Source: Paguma larvata (taxonomy: Eukaryota > Chordata > Mammalia > Carnivora > Viverridae). Taken from it: DNA of 64,000 bases. The stretch covers positions 38,039,332 to 38,103,331 of the forward strand of contig CM057843.1 in assembly GCA_030068075.1 (NCBI GenBank), in the 5' to 3' direction. The notes under the pieces were generated by a model, which was not told where the DNA came from, did no database searches, and worked only from the letters and a program-made list of their open reading frames with translations. The translations under genes and the position numbers were made by a program. This document shows positions 21,950 through 33,418 of the stretch, piece after piece (within the stretch, counting starts at the first letter, position 1; each line of letters begins with the position of its first letter).

Positions 21950-22120
21950 ACAGATCTTTGAACATCTCTAAACTAAGTGGCCTCTGTAATCATAATAGTA
22001 ATATGCCACTTACCTCTCAAGGAGATGATAAAGATTTGAACGAACTCATCTTTGTAAAGCAATTAGCATAGTGCCTTGTGCACAGAATGTGCTCAGTACT
22101 AGATGATGTGGTTATCAGTA
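21950..22120 (+). mobile_element. MIR SINE remnant
   Basis: Sense MIR 3' half: CACTTACCTCTCAAGGAGAT, AAGATTTGAACGAACTCATC, TTGTAAAGCAATTAGCATAG and TGTGCTCAGTACTAGATGAT. Confidence 0.75.
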
Positions 22121-22121
22121 T

Positions 22122-22160
<39 letters not shown>
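22121..22160 (+). repeat. (ATG)n microsatellite
   Basis: About 12-13 uninterrupted ATG units following the MIR end; a likely length-polymorphic locus. The histidine run in the minus-strand frame through it has no meaning. Confidence 0.97.
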
Positions 22161-22499
22161 TGATAGGTAATGGAGGAACATGGAGATGTACAAAGTAAAT
22201 TTCAAGATACTGATCAGAATGTCTGGCATCTAGAGGTAGTGATTTATGACATCAAACTTCAAGAAGCGACCTACTCATGCTGCTTGTCTCAGTTAGGTCT
22301 CCTTATCTCCCTGCACCCAAAAGGATAGCTGTTATTTAACAGATGAAGTTACTCTCTTTAGTGGAATATGTATTATACCAAGAGTACTAGTATAGTTCCT
22401 CTTGTCCGTATGATGGGGAAAGGTATAGTAAGTTGAAGAAGTGTTTATAATATGAGAAAGTTAGTGGTTAGTTTCTGAATGTTTTACAAACTATGATTT

Positions 22500-22624
22500 A
22501 AAAGTATGTTATATATCCAGGATTCTGGTATAAATTTCAAGTATAAATTCCATTATCCCCTATTATTTTTGTCTACCAGATTCTAAGCTCTTTGAAGGCA
22601 AGGACTATGAATAATCATTTCAAA
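22500..22624 (+). mobile_element. L2 LINE 3'-end fragment
   Basis: CCAGATTCTAAGCTCTTTGA and AGGCAAGGACTATGAATAAT match the L2 phrase near the 3' end. The left limit is uncertain. Confidence 0.6.
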
Positions 22625-22841
22625 GGTGCCAGGATGGCTCATTCTGTTGTGCAACCGATTCTTGATTTCAGCTCAGATCATGATCTTGTGGTTTGTGAGT
22701 TTGAGGCCCACGTTGGGCTCTGCACTGGCAGCGCGGAGCCTGCTTGAAAGTCTTTCTCTCTGTCTCTCTCTGCCCCTCTCCTGCTCACTTTCTCTCTTTC
22801 TCTCTCTCTCTCAAAATAAGTAAATAAACATTAAAAAAAAA
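22625..22841 (+). mobile_element. Carnivore tRNA-Lys-type SINE
   Basis: GGTGCCAGGATGGCTCATTC, GATCATGATCTTGTGGTTTG, long CT tract and AAATAAACATTAAAAAAAAA tail. Inserted at the L2 end. Confidence 0.95.
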
Positions 22842-23115
22842 GAACAATAATCTGAGAACAGTGTTTTGAGAATGATATATAATGCTGTTTTCCATTTTGC
22901 ACCAGCTCTCAATAATGGCTGAAAACATGCTGATTAGGTACAATAAAATAAACCTCCTCGGGAAAAAAATAATTTTACATACACTTAAGAACTGAGACGA
23001 AAAATAAACTTCGATACTAAGCATGTAAATAATGGTTAACTATTGTTTACTGATGGCATGGATTTCTCCAAGACAAACCCTAAAGGTCAAGGGCTAAAAA
23101 AGAAAGAGAAAAGTT

Positions 23116-23311
23116 GGGGCACCTGGATGGCTCAGTTGGTTAAGCATCTGACTCTTGATTTCAGCTCAGGTCATGATCTCATGGTTTGCGGGTTTGAGCC
23201 CTGCATTGGGTTCTGTGGAGCCTGCTTAGGATTCTCTCTCTCCTTCTCTCTCTGCTCACGGGTGCACTCTCTCTCTCAAAATAAACAAACAGAAACTTAA
23301 AAAAAAAAAAA
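23116..23311 (+). mobile_element. Carnivore tRNA-Lys-type SINE
   Basis: Head GGGGCACCTGGATGGCTCAG, TTAAGCATCTGACTCTTGAT, CT-rich region, AATAAACAAACAG and A tail. Confidence 0.96.
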
Positions 23312-24479
23312 GAAAAGAAGTAAGGAAATTAAAAACTTGTGTTTTTTTTCTTTTTCAAAACTTCAGTAAACTGAAAAAGATTCTAGGTAGTCAATGTGGG
23401 AGGCAGAAAACTGCTAAGATCTGCATAAACATAAATATTTTGCCAGACTTTATTGAAATCCTACAAGGGTAGATTAACAAAAAATTAAGTCTTTGTCCCA
23501 TGAGCAAAAATGACTACTGAGACATTTTCAGAGATTAAGTGTGAAGACCCAATAGCTTTCTGGCTTGTTTTTGGAATGTGCAGTTGCTGCTAATCTTATA
23601 ATAAAGAACTCACAACAGAGAACACTTCGCCACCCACCAACCACGGGTAAAGAAACAGTGTTCATCCCACCTGAGAATATCTCTCAGCAATTTCTAGTCT
23701 TTGTAAGGGGATAAGTTGCTTTTTCATCTCTTGGAAACCTTGAGACCATCTGACGGGGAAGGAAGAGGGAAGAATATAAGAAGATGATTAACTCCGGACA
23801 AGAAGCAGTATGAAAAGATGAGTTGCCTACTCTGATGGAAAGTAAATCATGGGTTAACTGGAGGAACAGAACTATCATACCACCAGGCAAGTCTTTGAGT
23901 TAGAGATCAAAGCAGAAATTTTTATTCTGACTTCCCTTAAGTACAAAAAGACAGTTTGGATTACTCTTCTTGGTTGCATGTTAGTCAGAGAGAGGGTGAT
24001 CTATAAATATACAAAAGTAGACACTGACTTAGCTTAGAGGTCTTTCTTTTCTTAGGGGTTTTATAAGTCTCCTCCCACTCCTAGTTTTTAAACTAATAAA
24101 ACGTATTGTTCTATTCACCACATTACTTTCTTTAAGATTTGGAAAAAAAAGCGCTGGCAGTTAGATGGAGGCAGAAGCAGTGTTGCTTAAATTCCACACA
24201 ATTTCTGTCATTTTCATAATGTACCTGACTGGATGTGTAGAAAAGAGAAAACAGAATTACATATAAGTATGGAAGAACAATGGTAAGGAAAAGAACACTA
24301 AAGTCAGTTTTTTATAGAATTTGGTCGTAACGCTAAATGTCAGCTCCCCAATGCATAATATTTCTATGATTAGAAACAAATAACTTGGGAAACTTTCAAT
24401 ATTGTGAAAGACAAAAATTTCAAATCCTACCATGGAGGTTCTGCTTCTGTATACCCAAGTAAGCTTTGGCTGGATGGGA
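23312..24479. other. Unassigned sequence
   Basis: No supported exon or repeat. Open frames near 23684-23890 (minus) and 24404-24697 (plus) lack known domains; the latter overlaps the start of the old L1. Confidence 0.4.
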
Positions 24480-25535
24480 CTTCTCACAGATTGGCTTTAA
24501 ATTCTGGACAAAATACAAAAAGCAACTACCTCAAGGCCCTGAAGATTAAACATCATAGAGTCTGGAAGAGTGCTAACAATTGCAAAAAAAAGAACAGATT
24601 GGGATTTAAATCTGTTTTCTTTTTTAAAACTTTCTTTTATTTTTATTTTTTAGCTTCTGGGTTAAAAACAGACCACAGCACTGCATGGGGTCATTAAAAC
24701 TCCAAGAGAAAACCAACAGTGTTTTCTACTCTAAAGCATCAAAAGACAGAGCTTGTAACAATAACTGTCACTGAAAAGTTGGGGGAAGAGGATTTCCAGA
24801 AGAGAGAGAAAGAGCTATAGGAGGTAGCCAAAAATTCTGTGTGTAAACTCTGCTCAAACCTCTGGCTGATTGCTGAACCATGCACTGCATGGGGCAGACT
24901 GGCTAAGTATAAAACAATTGAACTGAATTCAACTGATGCCCAAAAGACAGAGTTTTCCATTAAATCAAACCAAGTTCATTGCTTGCTAAAAGAAAAAATT
25001 AGCAATGTTCTCTGAAGGAATATGACAAAATCCAGAACATCTACTAAATGAAATGTTTAGGACATAGAATTACTCATGAAGAACCAGGAAAATATGACCC
25101 AGTATCAAGAGTAAAGATGGAGACCAACTCTGCAACACTTGAGATACTATAAGCAGCAGACAGGAAATTTAAAGCAGTTATTATAATGACTTTCAGAGAA
25201 ATAAAAGAATATATTCTCTTAATTAAAAAAAGGCAAGGAAATTTCTGATTTTATAGAAACCATAAAAAAGAACCGAATGCAATTTCTAGAACTGAAAAAC
25301 ATAATAGCTAAAATAAAAAGTCACGGGATAGGGTTAACAGTGTTTAAAAGTTTAAATATGACAATTTAACTGACAGTATATAGTATGTATATATATGTAT
25401 GTACACACGCACATAGTATATAATAAATTGAAAAGTTTAAAATGACAGAAGGGTCAGTGAATTTGAAGACAAATGAATAAAAATTACCCAATCTGAAGAC
25501 CACAGAGAACAAGGATTAAAAACAAAACCAAAACT

Positions 25536-25746
25536 GAGGCACCTAGGTGGCTCAGTAGGTTAAGCAACCGATTTGGCTCAGGTCACCATCTCGCGGTTTG
25601 TGAGTTCAAGCCCTTCATCAGGCTCTGTGCTGACAGCTCAGAGCCTGAGCCTGCTTCAGATTCTGTGTCTCCCCTCTCTCTCTGCCCCTCCCCTGCTCTC
25701 ATTCTATCTCTCAAAAATAAACATTAAAAGAAATTAAAAAAAAAAA
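25536..25746 (+). mobile_element. Carnivore tRNA-Lys-type SINE inside old L1
   Basis: Head GAGGCACCTAGGTGGCTCAG, CTCGCGGTTTGTGAGTTCAA, CT region, AAAAATAAACATT and A tail. Part of the head after TTAAGCAACCGA is deleted. Confidence 0.95.
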
Positions 25747-26108
25747 CCAACAAAAAAACACCTCAAGACCTGTGAGATGATATCCAAAGGTTTAACATAC
25801 ATGTAACTAGAGTCTCTGAAGATGAGAGAATGAGGTGGATAAACTATTTCAAAAAATATTGGCTAAATATCTCAAATCTGTAAAGGACATACATTTTCAT
25901 AATCAAGGAGTCCAGGATAAATAGGAACAGAAACAAATTAGGCTCTTTGCAGTTAAACTGTTAAAAACCAAAGAAAAAGAGAAAATATTGAAAGCAGCTG
26001 GAGAAAAACAAGATTTTATATACAATGGCCAACAATCTGAATGATGTTTAACTTCTTCTCATCAGAAACTACGGAAGCCAAAAGACAAGGAAATAATATC
26101 CCCAAAGG

Positions 26109-26111
<3 letters not shown>

Positions 26112-26139
<28 letters not shown>
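26112..26139. repeat. (GA)n microsatellite
   Basis: Fourteen GA units inside the old L1 ORF1 region, replacing the usual sequence at that point. Confidence 0.95.
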
Positions 26140-26342
26140 ATCAACACAGAAGTCTATACCTAGTAAAAATATCCATCAACATGTAGGCAAAATAAGACAT
26201 TTTTAGACAACAGAAAACTTAGATGATGTGTCACAGCAGATGCATGCTTGAAACGTTAAAGGCTACTGGGTGAAGAGAAACAATACCACAAGTGTTCAGA
26301 AAATAATCAAGAGCATTAGAAATGGTAAAAATCTTTTTATTT

Positions 26343-26398
26343 CACCCTGACTAGCTTTTACTTGTTTTATCACCCTGACTAGCTTTTACTTCTTTTAT
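26343..26398 (+). repeat. 28-bp tandem duplication
   Basis: Two copies of a unit starting CACCCTGACTAGCTTTTACT (26343-26370 and 26371-26398) differ by a single G/C. It lies in the odd 5' end of the younger L1. Confidence 0.92.
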
Positions 26399-27185
26399 CT
26401 CCATAGATTCTAATCTATTTTTGACCCCAGCTAGTATTCTTATCATCATTCAGACATCTTGCTTGTATCTGTGTTGGTTAAGTCAAAGACATGAACAGAC
26501 ACTTCTCCAAAGAAGACATCCAGATGGCCAATAGACACATGAAATGATGCTCAACATTATGCATCATCAGGGAAATACAAATCAAAACCACAATGAGATA
26601 CCACCTCACGCCAGTCAGAATGTCTAACGTTAATAACTCAGGCAACAACAGATGCTGGCGAGGATGCGGAAAAAGAGGATCTCTTTTGCACTGCTGGTGG
26701 GAATGCAGACTGGTGCAGCCACTGTGGAAAACAGTATGGAGGTTCCTCAAAAAATTAAAAATAGAACTACCCTACGACCCAGCAACTGCACTATTAGGTA
26801 TTTATCCAAGGGATATAGGCATGCTGTTTCGAAGGGACATATGCACCCCAATGTTTATAGCAGCACTATCAACAATAGCTGAAGTATGGAAAGAGCCCAA
26901 ATGTCCATTGATGGATGAATGGATAAAGAAGATGTGGTGTGTATATACATAATGGAGTATATAACCAAAAAGAATGAAATCTTGCCATTTGCAACTATGT
27001 GGATGGAACTAGACAGAATCATGCTAAACAAAATTAGTCAGTCAAAAAAAGGCAAATATCATATGACTTCACTCATATGAGGACTTTAAGATACAAAGCA
27101 GATGAACATAAGGGAAGTGAAGCAAAAATAATATAAAAACAGGGAGGGGGACAAAAACATAAGAGACCTTTAAATATGGAGAACA

Positions 27186-27395
27186 GGGGCGCCTGGGCGG
27201 CTCAGTCGGATAAGTGGCCGACTTCGGCTCAGGTCATGATCTTGCGGTCTGTGAGTTCGAGCCCCGCGTCGGGCTCTGTGCTGATGTCTCAGAGCCTAGA
27301 GCCTGCTTCGGATTCTGTGTCTCCCTCTCTCTCTGCCCCTCCCCTGCACACACTCTGTCTCTTATGTCTCTCAAAAATAAATAAACTTTAAAAAA
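27186..27395 (+). mobile_element. Very intact felid-type SINE
   Basis: Head GGGGCGCCTGGGCGGCTCAG with the CpG-containing words CCGACTTCGGCTCAGG, GAGTTCGAGCCCCGCGTCGG retained, then CT region and AAAAATAAATAAAC tail. The 14-bp TSD AAATATGGAGAACA is perfect (27172-27185, 27396-27409). CpG retention and the exact TSD mark it as the youngest SINE here. Confidence 0.98.
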
Positions 27396-27626
27396 AAATA
27401 TGGAGAACAAACAGAGTTATGGGAGGGCTTGTGGGAGAGGGGATGAGTTAAATGGGTAAGGAGCATTAAAGAATCTACTGTTGAAATCACTCTTGCACTG
27501 TATGCTAACTAACTTGTATGTAAATTTTTTTAAAAATTAATTTAAAGAAAGGAAAAAAAGAAATGGTGAAAATCTCAGTAAATATGAAACTATTCTTTTA
27601 ATTTCTTTCCAATACATGTGATTTTT

Positions 27627-27849
27627 AAAAAACTTTTTTAATATTTATTTTTCAGAGAGAGAGAGAGAGAGAGACAGAATATGAGTGGAAGAGTGGCAGA
27701 GAGAGAGAGAGGGAGACACAGAATCTGAAGTAGGCTCCAGGCTCTAAGCTGTCAGTAGAGAGCCTGATGTGGGGCTCAAACTCACGAACTGTGAGATCAT
27801 GACCTGCGCCAAAGTCGACACTTAATCGAATGAGCCACCCAGGCGCCCC
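27627..27849 (-). mobile_element. Carnivore tRNA-Lys-type SINE
   Basis: TTTTAATATTTATTTTTCAG, (GA)n, CTCCAGGCTCTAAGCTGTCA, ACTGTGAGATCATGACCTGC and head CACCCAGGCGCCCC. The flanks ACATGTGATTTTT and ACGTGTGACTGTT suggest a diverged TSD. Confidence 0.96.
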
Positions 27850-28010
27850 ACGTGTGACTGTTTCACACACTCTCATGCAGTTTAAAATATTCGTAGACGT
27901 GAGACATGTGACAGCTACAGCATGGAGGGCGACAGAAGGTGCAAACAGATCTGCACCGTTCCAAAGGTTCTACGTTTTAGCAGAATATAAACACTTTCAG
28001 ATGTAAAAGA

Positions 28011-28672
28011 ACTCATAAAATTGAATTCCTACCCATCACACTTATCTTTTTATTTCCCCATCACAACTTCTTGAGAAGTTGCTTCAAGGAGTAGCGCAAC
28101 AGAAGAGTGAATAAACAAACCAAGAAAGAGAAATATTTGGGATCCACAAAATGGGACAATCAACCAAGAGAGCAAAACAGTGAAGATACAGACACACAGT
28201 AGAACTTTAGGTCCAGACAGTACCCAGTGAACTAAGTACAGGAGTCTGGAATACACTTAGGAGGCTTCTGGTGAAAAGAAGAAAGGACTTGATATCTTAT
28301 ATGGTGAAGAATTTGAAAAATATTGGCAATACAAGAAAGAAACATAATTAGAAACTACAGGAAAAACAAAAAATGATATAGGAAAGAAGATGTACATTAC
28401 TCGTACCTGCAGGTAACAATATTTACATAATCAGAATTAACACTACATTGATTTTCAAGTTTTAAAATTAATCTAAAGATAAAGCACAAATGACTTAACG
28501 ATGATTATAAAGCAGAATGTAAACGTGATCAGCCTTTGAACCAAAAATTACAGATGACAGAATTTAGGAAGTGGGAAGAGGGAAAGGTAGGGCAGGAGTG
28601 TTAACATATTCTTACAAACTGGAAATCAAGAAGTAGTGTCTTATACCCAATGGAACAAGAAATATAGAAGTA
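28011..28672. other. Unassigned sequence
   Basis: No recognised gene or repeat; the minus-strand open frame at 28050-28256 has no known domain. Confidence 0.4.
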
Positions 28673-28867
28673 GGGATGGCCAGGTGGCTCAGTCAGTTGA
28701 GCATCCAACTTTGGCTCAGGTCATAATCTCACGTTCATGAGTCAAGCCTCGCATCAGGCTCACTGCTATCAGCACAGAGCTCACTTCGGATCTTCTGTCT
28801 CTTTCTCTCTCTGTCCCTCCCCCCCATGCTCTTTGTCTCTCGAAAATAAACACACATTAAAAAAAAT
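28673..28867 (+). mobile_element. Carnivore tRNA-Lys-type SINE
   Basis: GGGATGGCCAGGTGGCTCAG, TTGGCTCAGGTCATAATCTC, CT-rich region with a C run, AAAATAAACACACATT and A tail. Confidence 0.95.
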
Positions 28868-29261
28868 AGAAATAAACAATAAATAATTTATGGCTATAAC
28901 CAATAAAATAAAAAACAGAGACATAATTATGTTGGGAGGAAAGGTAGAAGCAGTGCAAATAAGGTTACTGTTTCATTAGATGTTTTAAAATTAATCAATA
29001 AACATCAGCAAAGCATGGTAATCTAAAGACATGGATGTTAACTACCAAAAGAAATAGCCAAAAGCGTTTAAGTGACTGTCCCCTAGAGGAGTAGAATTAG
29101 GAATGAGAAAGGGTAAGGCTAGGAACTATAGCTTTTCATTTCAAGCCTTTGTGTATATTTTGATTTTTCATTAAAACAAATACATACAAACTTATGGGGG
29201 AGAAAAGGCTTCTCTCATTAAGAAGTTTTTAAACCATTAAGTATTTACCAGGTAACTATTT
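28868..29261. other. Unassigned sequence
   Basis: Nothing recognised. Confidence 0.45.
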
Positions 29262-29465
29262 TTTTTTTTTAATTTTTTAAAGTTTACACATTTATTTAGA
29301 GAGAGAGAGCACGGGAGAGGCAGAGAGAAAGGGAGAAAGAGAATCCCAAGCACTAACAGTGCAGAGCCCAAAGGGGGCTTGGCTCAATCCCATGAACTGC
29401 AAGATCATAACCTGAGCCAAAATCAAGAGTTGGATGCGCAAGTGACTGAGCCACCCAGTTGGCCC
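29262..29465 (-). mobile_element. Carnivore tRNA-Lys-type SINE
   Basis: T run, ACACATTTATTTAGAGAGAG, GCAAGATCATAACCTGAGCC and head CCACCCAGTTGGCCC. First of two same-direction SINEs. Confidence 0.92.
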
Positions 29466-29481
29466 TTGGCTAATTTTATTT

Positions 29482-29660
29482 TTACTCTTTTTAGAGAGCG
29501 AGAGAGCGCAAGCATGAGCATGCCCATGAAAGCAGGGGAGGGGCAGAAGGAGAGGGGAGAGAGAGAATCTCAAGCAGGCTCCAGTCTCAGGACCGTGAAA
29601 TCATGACCTGAGCTGAAATCGAGGGCTGGATGCTTAAGTGACTGAGCCACCCAGATGGCT
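29482..29660 (-). mobile_element. Carnivore tRNA-Lys-type SINE
   Basis: Starts TCTTTTTAGAGAGCGAGAGA, then GAATCTCAAGCAGGCTCCAG, GTGAAATCATGACCTGAGCT and a degraded head CACCCAGATGGC. It lacks part of the middle region present in its left neighbour. Confidence 0.9.
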
Positions 29661-30547
29661 TTAACATGTAAGGCATTATGACAGGCATCAAAATTTGCTT
29701 TTTCTCTTCCTCAATACATAGTCCTTAACTTGATCTATAGAGTTGTGAACAAGACAGCTGGATTTACAGGTTAATATTGGGAGCTCATAAAAGAGAGTTC
29801 TGAGTTCTTCACATCGGCATATAGATATTTTCAAGTCACGGGAATGCGATCACCTGGAAAAAAGGATGGGCAGACAGATCTTCTAACAGCACATTCTTCT
29901 CAAGTAACTAGACTTCTTTTCATGACTTATGGTTAGGGCTAGCCCTAGGCGCCTGTTTATGCATATTTTGCCCCTATATTGTCTGGCTGAAGTAAATCGT
30001 TCATGCTGGGTTATTTTTCCAAAAATATCACAAAGAAGAGTCCTCCAAATCTCTCTCCCCCTAGGCAATAAGATATTGTAACTTAGGTTCTGAAATTCTG
30101 AATACTCCATGATTCTAAACTGCTGAATTTTTTACATATTCATAAAACACAACCAGTTTCTCTTCATATTATCATGTGTTTTCTTTTTTTCCTCTTATCT
30201 CAATGGCAAATTTCTGAAAAATTTCTTACTTATGAATTGATGTAAATTTACAAATCTTTCTGTAATACCTTCACAGTATTCCAAAGTTATTTTGAAGAGC
30301 CTCCAAGAACCCATTTTCCTGATTTCCCATTAATGTAAAATATCATGAAATTAAACTCTGTAAATTAAAGAGGGACTAATGTTTATATATTTTAAATGTT
30401 CTGGAGTAAAAGAATTTATTAATCAAGCTTATTATGTTAACCATTTTATGTGGAAATACATAATTAATATATAATATAATCACTGACTTATACCGTCTCA
30501 AAGTTTGAAGGCTGAATATCTAAGGGCCCTTTCTATATCGTAAGTCA
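29661..30547. other. Unassigned sequence
   Basis: Contains a perfect 12-bp palindrome AGGGCTAGCCCT at 29935-29946. No exon or repeat recognised. Confidence 0.4.
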
Positions 30548-30905
30548 TATGGTGTGTAGGCCAAATCTGGCCATCTACCTTTTTATGACCCGTGAGTTAA
30601 GAATGGAAGGAAGACATGGGAGACTCTCAAAGACTAAGAACAAACTGAGGGGAGGGGGTGTGTGGGAGGGGGGAGAGTGGGTGATGGGCACAGAGGAGGG
30701 CACTTGTTGGGATGAGCACTGGGTGTTGTATGGAAACCAATTTGACAATAAATTATTTAAAAAAAAAGAATGGCTTTTAAATCTTTAAACAATTATTTTA
30801 AGTGCTTATATAAACACCATATAATATTCTTGATTTTACTTGTTAGCCGACAAAGCCTAAATTATCTACAACTGTTTCTTTGAGAAAAAGTTTGCTATTC
30901 TCTGT
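30548..30905 (+). mobile_element. Ancient DNA-transposon-like repeat split by an L1
   Basis: The left part, GGCCAAATCTGGCCATCTAC, CTTTTTATGACCCGTGAGTT, and the right part, AAATTATCTACAACTGTTTC and GAGAAAAAGTTTGCTATTCT, match the ends of a common old mammalian non-autonomous repeat (hAT-type by memory). Joining them across the L1 restores the expected order. Confidence 0.55.
30607..30765 (+). mobile_element. Extremely 5'-truncated carnivore L1 (3' UTR only)
   Basis: Only the last about 160 bases: GAGACTCTCAAAGACTAAGA, a G-rich run around 30648-30695, GCACTGGGTGTTGTATGGAA and AATAAATTATTTAAAAAAA. The short direct repeat AAGAATGG flanks it. The end matches the L1 at 48592-48990. Confidence 0.9.
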
Positions 30906-31754
30906 CATAAATCGTCAGTGCAGTATAACAATTAACAATAAACATTACCAGAGAGTCACTTTTATTGTATTCTCAAGTAAGTAACAGAACTCTTAATGAG
31001 CAAGTTATAGTAATATTTTCATAGCACAATCTGTATTATAAGGTGTACTATAGTAGAATAAGTATCCACTTAAGAATTTTGTTAATCTTGGGATAACTCT
31101 GAAAAAAATATGTAGGGTACAAGAGAAAGAAAAAGAGAAATAAATGTGTTACTCTGACCAACAGTTGTCAACCTTTTTAAGTTTTTAGTGCTTGGTTCTC
31201 TTCCTTTCTTTGACACAAGAAAGAACAAAATCAGCTACAGAGATAACAGGTCACCTTGTTTACCAAGAAAGAACTGCCAAACGTTCAGCTTTAAGAGGCT
31301 TACTGGAGTCAAATAAATGCTGGTTGGTAATGTCACCCAAGTCTCCTTTCCCCTCCGGGAATAATGATATGTCTCTTTGTTTCTTTTCTTATGGGAAGTC
31401 TGGCCAATCCAGTTATTCCCTACCAATTCTAAAGTAAAGCAGACTCAAGTAATTAAGAGCTTTGCAGTTCTTCCCTACAAGGCAAGTCCATCTTACAGCC
31501 AAACCCTGGCCAAAGAGTACTTTGTTTGCTGTCCACTAAACTTTATACCCAGTCTGTTCAACTACAGAGAGAACAGCCAGGCAGCTTAACATACATAGTA
31601 TAGCCATTTTGTTCTAGATATAATACAAAGGTACCTACTGCCTGCGAAGAAGAGTTCCCCTTCCAATTGTTCTCAAAAGCAAGTAGTGTATAATTCTATT
31701 TGAAACAATCTGTTGAAAAATACCTTCCCAAGAAGCTGGGTTGTGTAGATAAGT
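30906..31754. other. Unassigned sequence
   Basis: 31190-31600 is GC-richer with overlapping short open frames on both strands, but no splice-site framing or known protein. It may be an old LTR or unique intron sequence. Confidence 0.35.
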
Positions 31755-31925
31755 AAATGTCAAAGTGTAGCATGCATCAGAGTCACTTAGAAGGCTTGTT
31801 AAAACACAGATTGGTGTACTCCATCCTCAAGTTTCTGATACAGTAATTTGGTGTGGTGCCCAAGAATCTGCACTTCCAAAATATTTCCAGGTGATGTTAT
31901 AGGTGCCAATTCACAGACTGCACCC
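31755..31925 (+). mobile_element. MER5A-like hAT-Charlie remnant
   Basis: TCAAAGTGTAGCATGCATCA, GAGTCACTTAGAAGGCTTGT, AAACACAGATTGGTGTACTC, AAGAATCTGCACTTCC and TTCCAGGTGATGTTATAGGT follow MER5-type order. Confidence 0.75.
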
Positions 31926-33190
31926 TAATAAACTCACCAATCTACATGATCTCCAAAGTTCCTTCAAAATTTGAAAGCTATGGAATAATATCATAGAAAA
32001 CGTCTTGAAAATAAGTTGTTTACACTTGATTTGAATGTCCATTACTACTGGATATTTGTATCAGTCCTGTGGTGAAAACCAATTTACATACAAATCCACA
32101 TAACTGATGCAAACAGAAAAAAACAAAATGAGAAATTTTCTTTGAAAAAGTAATGATGATTTGGTATTTGGTAAGAGATAAATGTTTAATTCTCCCCTCC
32201 CCTTTTCTCATGGGGTGGAGAAGGGGCTGTTAAGAGAGAAAAGCCAAAACGTACAACCAGTCGACAGATGATCCCGATATTTTCCTTTCCCCCCGACAGC
32301 TTTTATGTTGTGTATCCTCAACCATTATTGCCACAGACTTTTTACGTGGCAATCTTTTTAGTCTAGATCTCTATTATGACCAATTTTAATTTGCACATTA
32401 TGTAGCAGTAATTACATTCTTCTTGCTTTTAAACATTCTACTTTGTTAAACTGTGCCGTGAGCTCAAAAAGCACGGTGGAGAATCAGTCTTATATTGCTA
32501 CTGCTATAACACAACATATTCCACAGCAGTTTGGTTAGGGCTATTTTCTTTTAAGTAAATTCTATTCAGTCACATTTCTTGAAAAACTTCTCCTGGGATT
32601 TTAAATTCCAGCCAGTATTTTGTGTCTTCTGATCCAGCTTTAATTCCCTGAAGCTTACTCTTCATTGATGCTGTGTGAATTGTAAACTTTGCTAAATTCA
32701 TTTTCCCACAACTTTGAAGAAATAAAAAGTTAATCTGTTTTGTTTTTAGATTTATGAAAAATAAACTGATTATTAATTATTCACAGATTTTAGTGGAGTT
32801 TGTGCATCTCAGTGTAAGCTGTAGTGAGGTATACATATTACAACAAGTAGTTCTAAATTTGGAATTTTAATACAACAATGTACTAAAGCAGAGCTTCAAA
32901 TTCTCAGGGAAGTCTCCTGGCAAGAAAAACTATTTTGCTCTTTATAAAGATATGTAGATTGTTTGGTAATAATATCCACAATAAAACATTTTATTTTTGT
33001 ATAGATTCAAATTATAAGTTAGGTCAGGCCATGTCCCCTGAAATGTAAACAGTAAATTAATAGATTTATAAAGTAATGGTCAATACTAACTCCTTTTAAA
33101 ACAGGAATTAAAAAACAGCTAACGAAAGATAAAGCCTTTTTTGTGCTACCTAAATAAGAAAAAAATGTGGTTAAGATGAAAGAAACAACT
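31926..33190. other. Unassigned sequence
   Basis: No recognised gene or repeat. A small CCGTG...CACGG inverted repeat lies near 32454-32476. Confidence 0.4.
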
Positions 33191-33400
33191 GGGGTGCCTG
33201 GATGGTTCAGTTGGTTAAGCATCTGACTCTTGATTTCAGCTCAGGTCATCATCTCACATTTTGTGAGATCGAGCCCCGCACCCGGCTCTCTGCTGACAGC
33301 ACTGAGCCTGCTTGGGATTCTCTCTCTCTCCCTCTCTCTCTCATTGTTCCTCCATTGCTTGTGCTCTCTCTCTCAAAATAAATAAATAAACTTAAAAAAA
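33191..33400 (+). mobile_element. Carnivore tRNA-Lys-type SINE
   Basis: GGGGTGCCTGGATGGTTCAG, TTAAGCATCTGACTCTTGAT, long CT region, AATAAATAAATAAAC tail. The 18-bp TSD AAGATGAAAGAAACAAYT (33173-33190, 33401-33418) has one C/T difference. Confidence 0.97.
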
Positions 33401-33418
33401 AAGATGAAAGAAACAATT

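Larger units (their letters stand above)
26335..27558 (+). mobile_element. Younger carnivore L1, 5'-truncated, with ORF2 C-terminus and 3' UTR
   Basis: Bounded by AGAAATGGTAAAAATCT (26318-26334) and AGAAATGGTGAAAATCT (27559-27575), a 17-bp TSD. From about 26480 it reads as L1 ORF2 3' end. An open stretch at 26593-26952 carries the C-terminal landmarks [18 protein letters not shown] and [12 protein letters not shown] and stops at a frameshift just before the usual M-E-Y motif. The 3' UTR follows with GGGAGGGCTTGTGGGAGAGG and TTAACTAACTTGTATGT-like bases. The first 145 bases (26335-26480) are not collinear ORF2 and may be an inverted L1 piece. A SINE interrupts the 3' UTR. Confidence 0.9.
24480..28010 (+). 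mobile_element. Old L1M/HAL1-like element, 5' UTR and ORF1 region, with younger inserts
   Basis: The left part has the 5' UTR phrases CAAGGCCCTGAAGATTAAAC, GCTTCTGGGTTAAAAACAGA, TTCTGTGTGTAAACTCTGCT and CATGGGGCAGACTGGC. ORF1-type DNA follows: GGAAAATATGACCCAGTATC, TTTAAAGCAGTTATTATAAT, AAAGCAGCTGGAGAAAAACA and AAGCCAAAAGACAAGGAAAT. The host resumes at 27576 and again after 27850 with GACATGTGACAGCTACAGCA. Three SINEs and a younger L1 interrupt it. All frames are destroyed. The end near 28010 is approximate. Confidence 0.75.

Noticed and set aside
22017..22229. Poly-histidine peptide on the minus strand
   Set aside because: Translation of the (ATG)n microsatellite.
26593..26952. 119-codon open frame as a possible gene
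   Set aside because: It is the C-terminal part of L1 ORF2 in a truncated copy.
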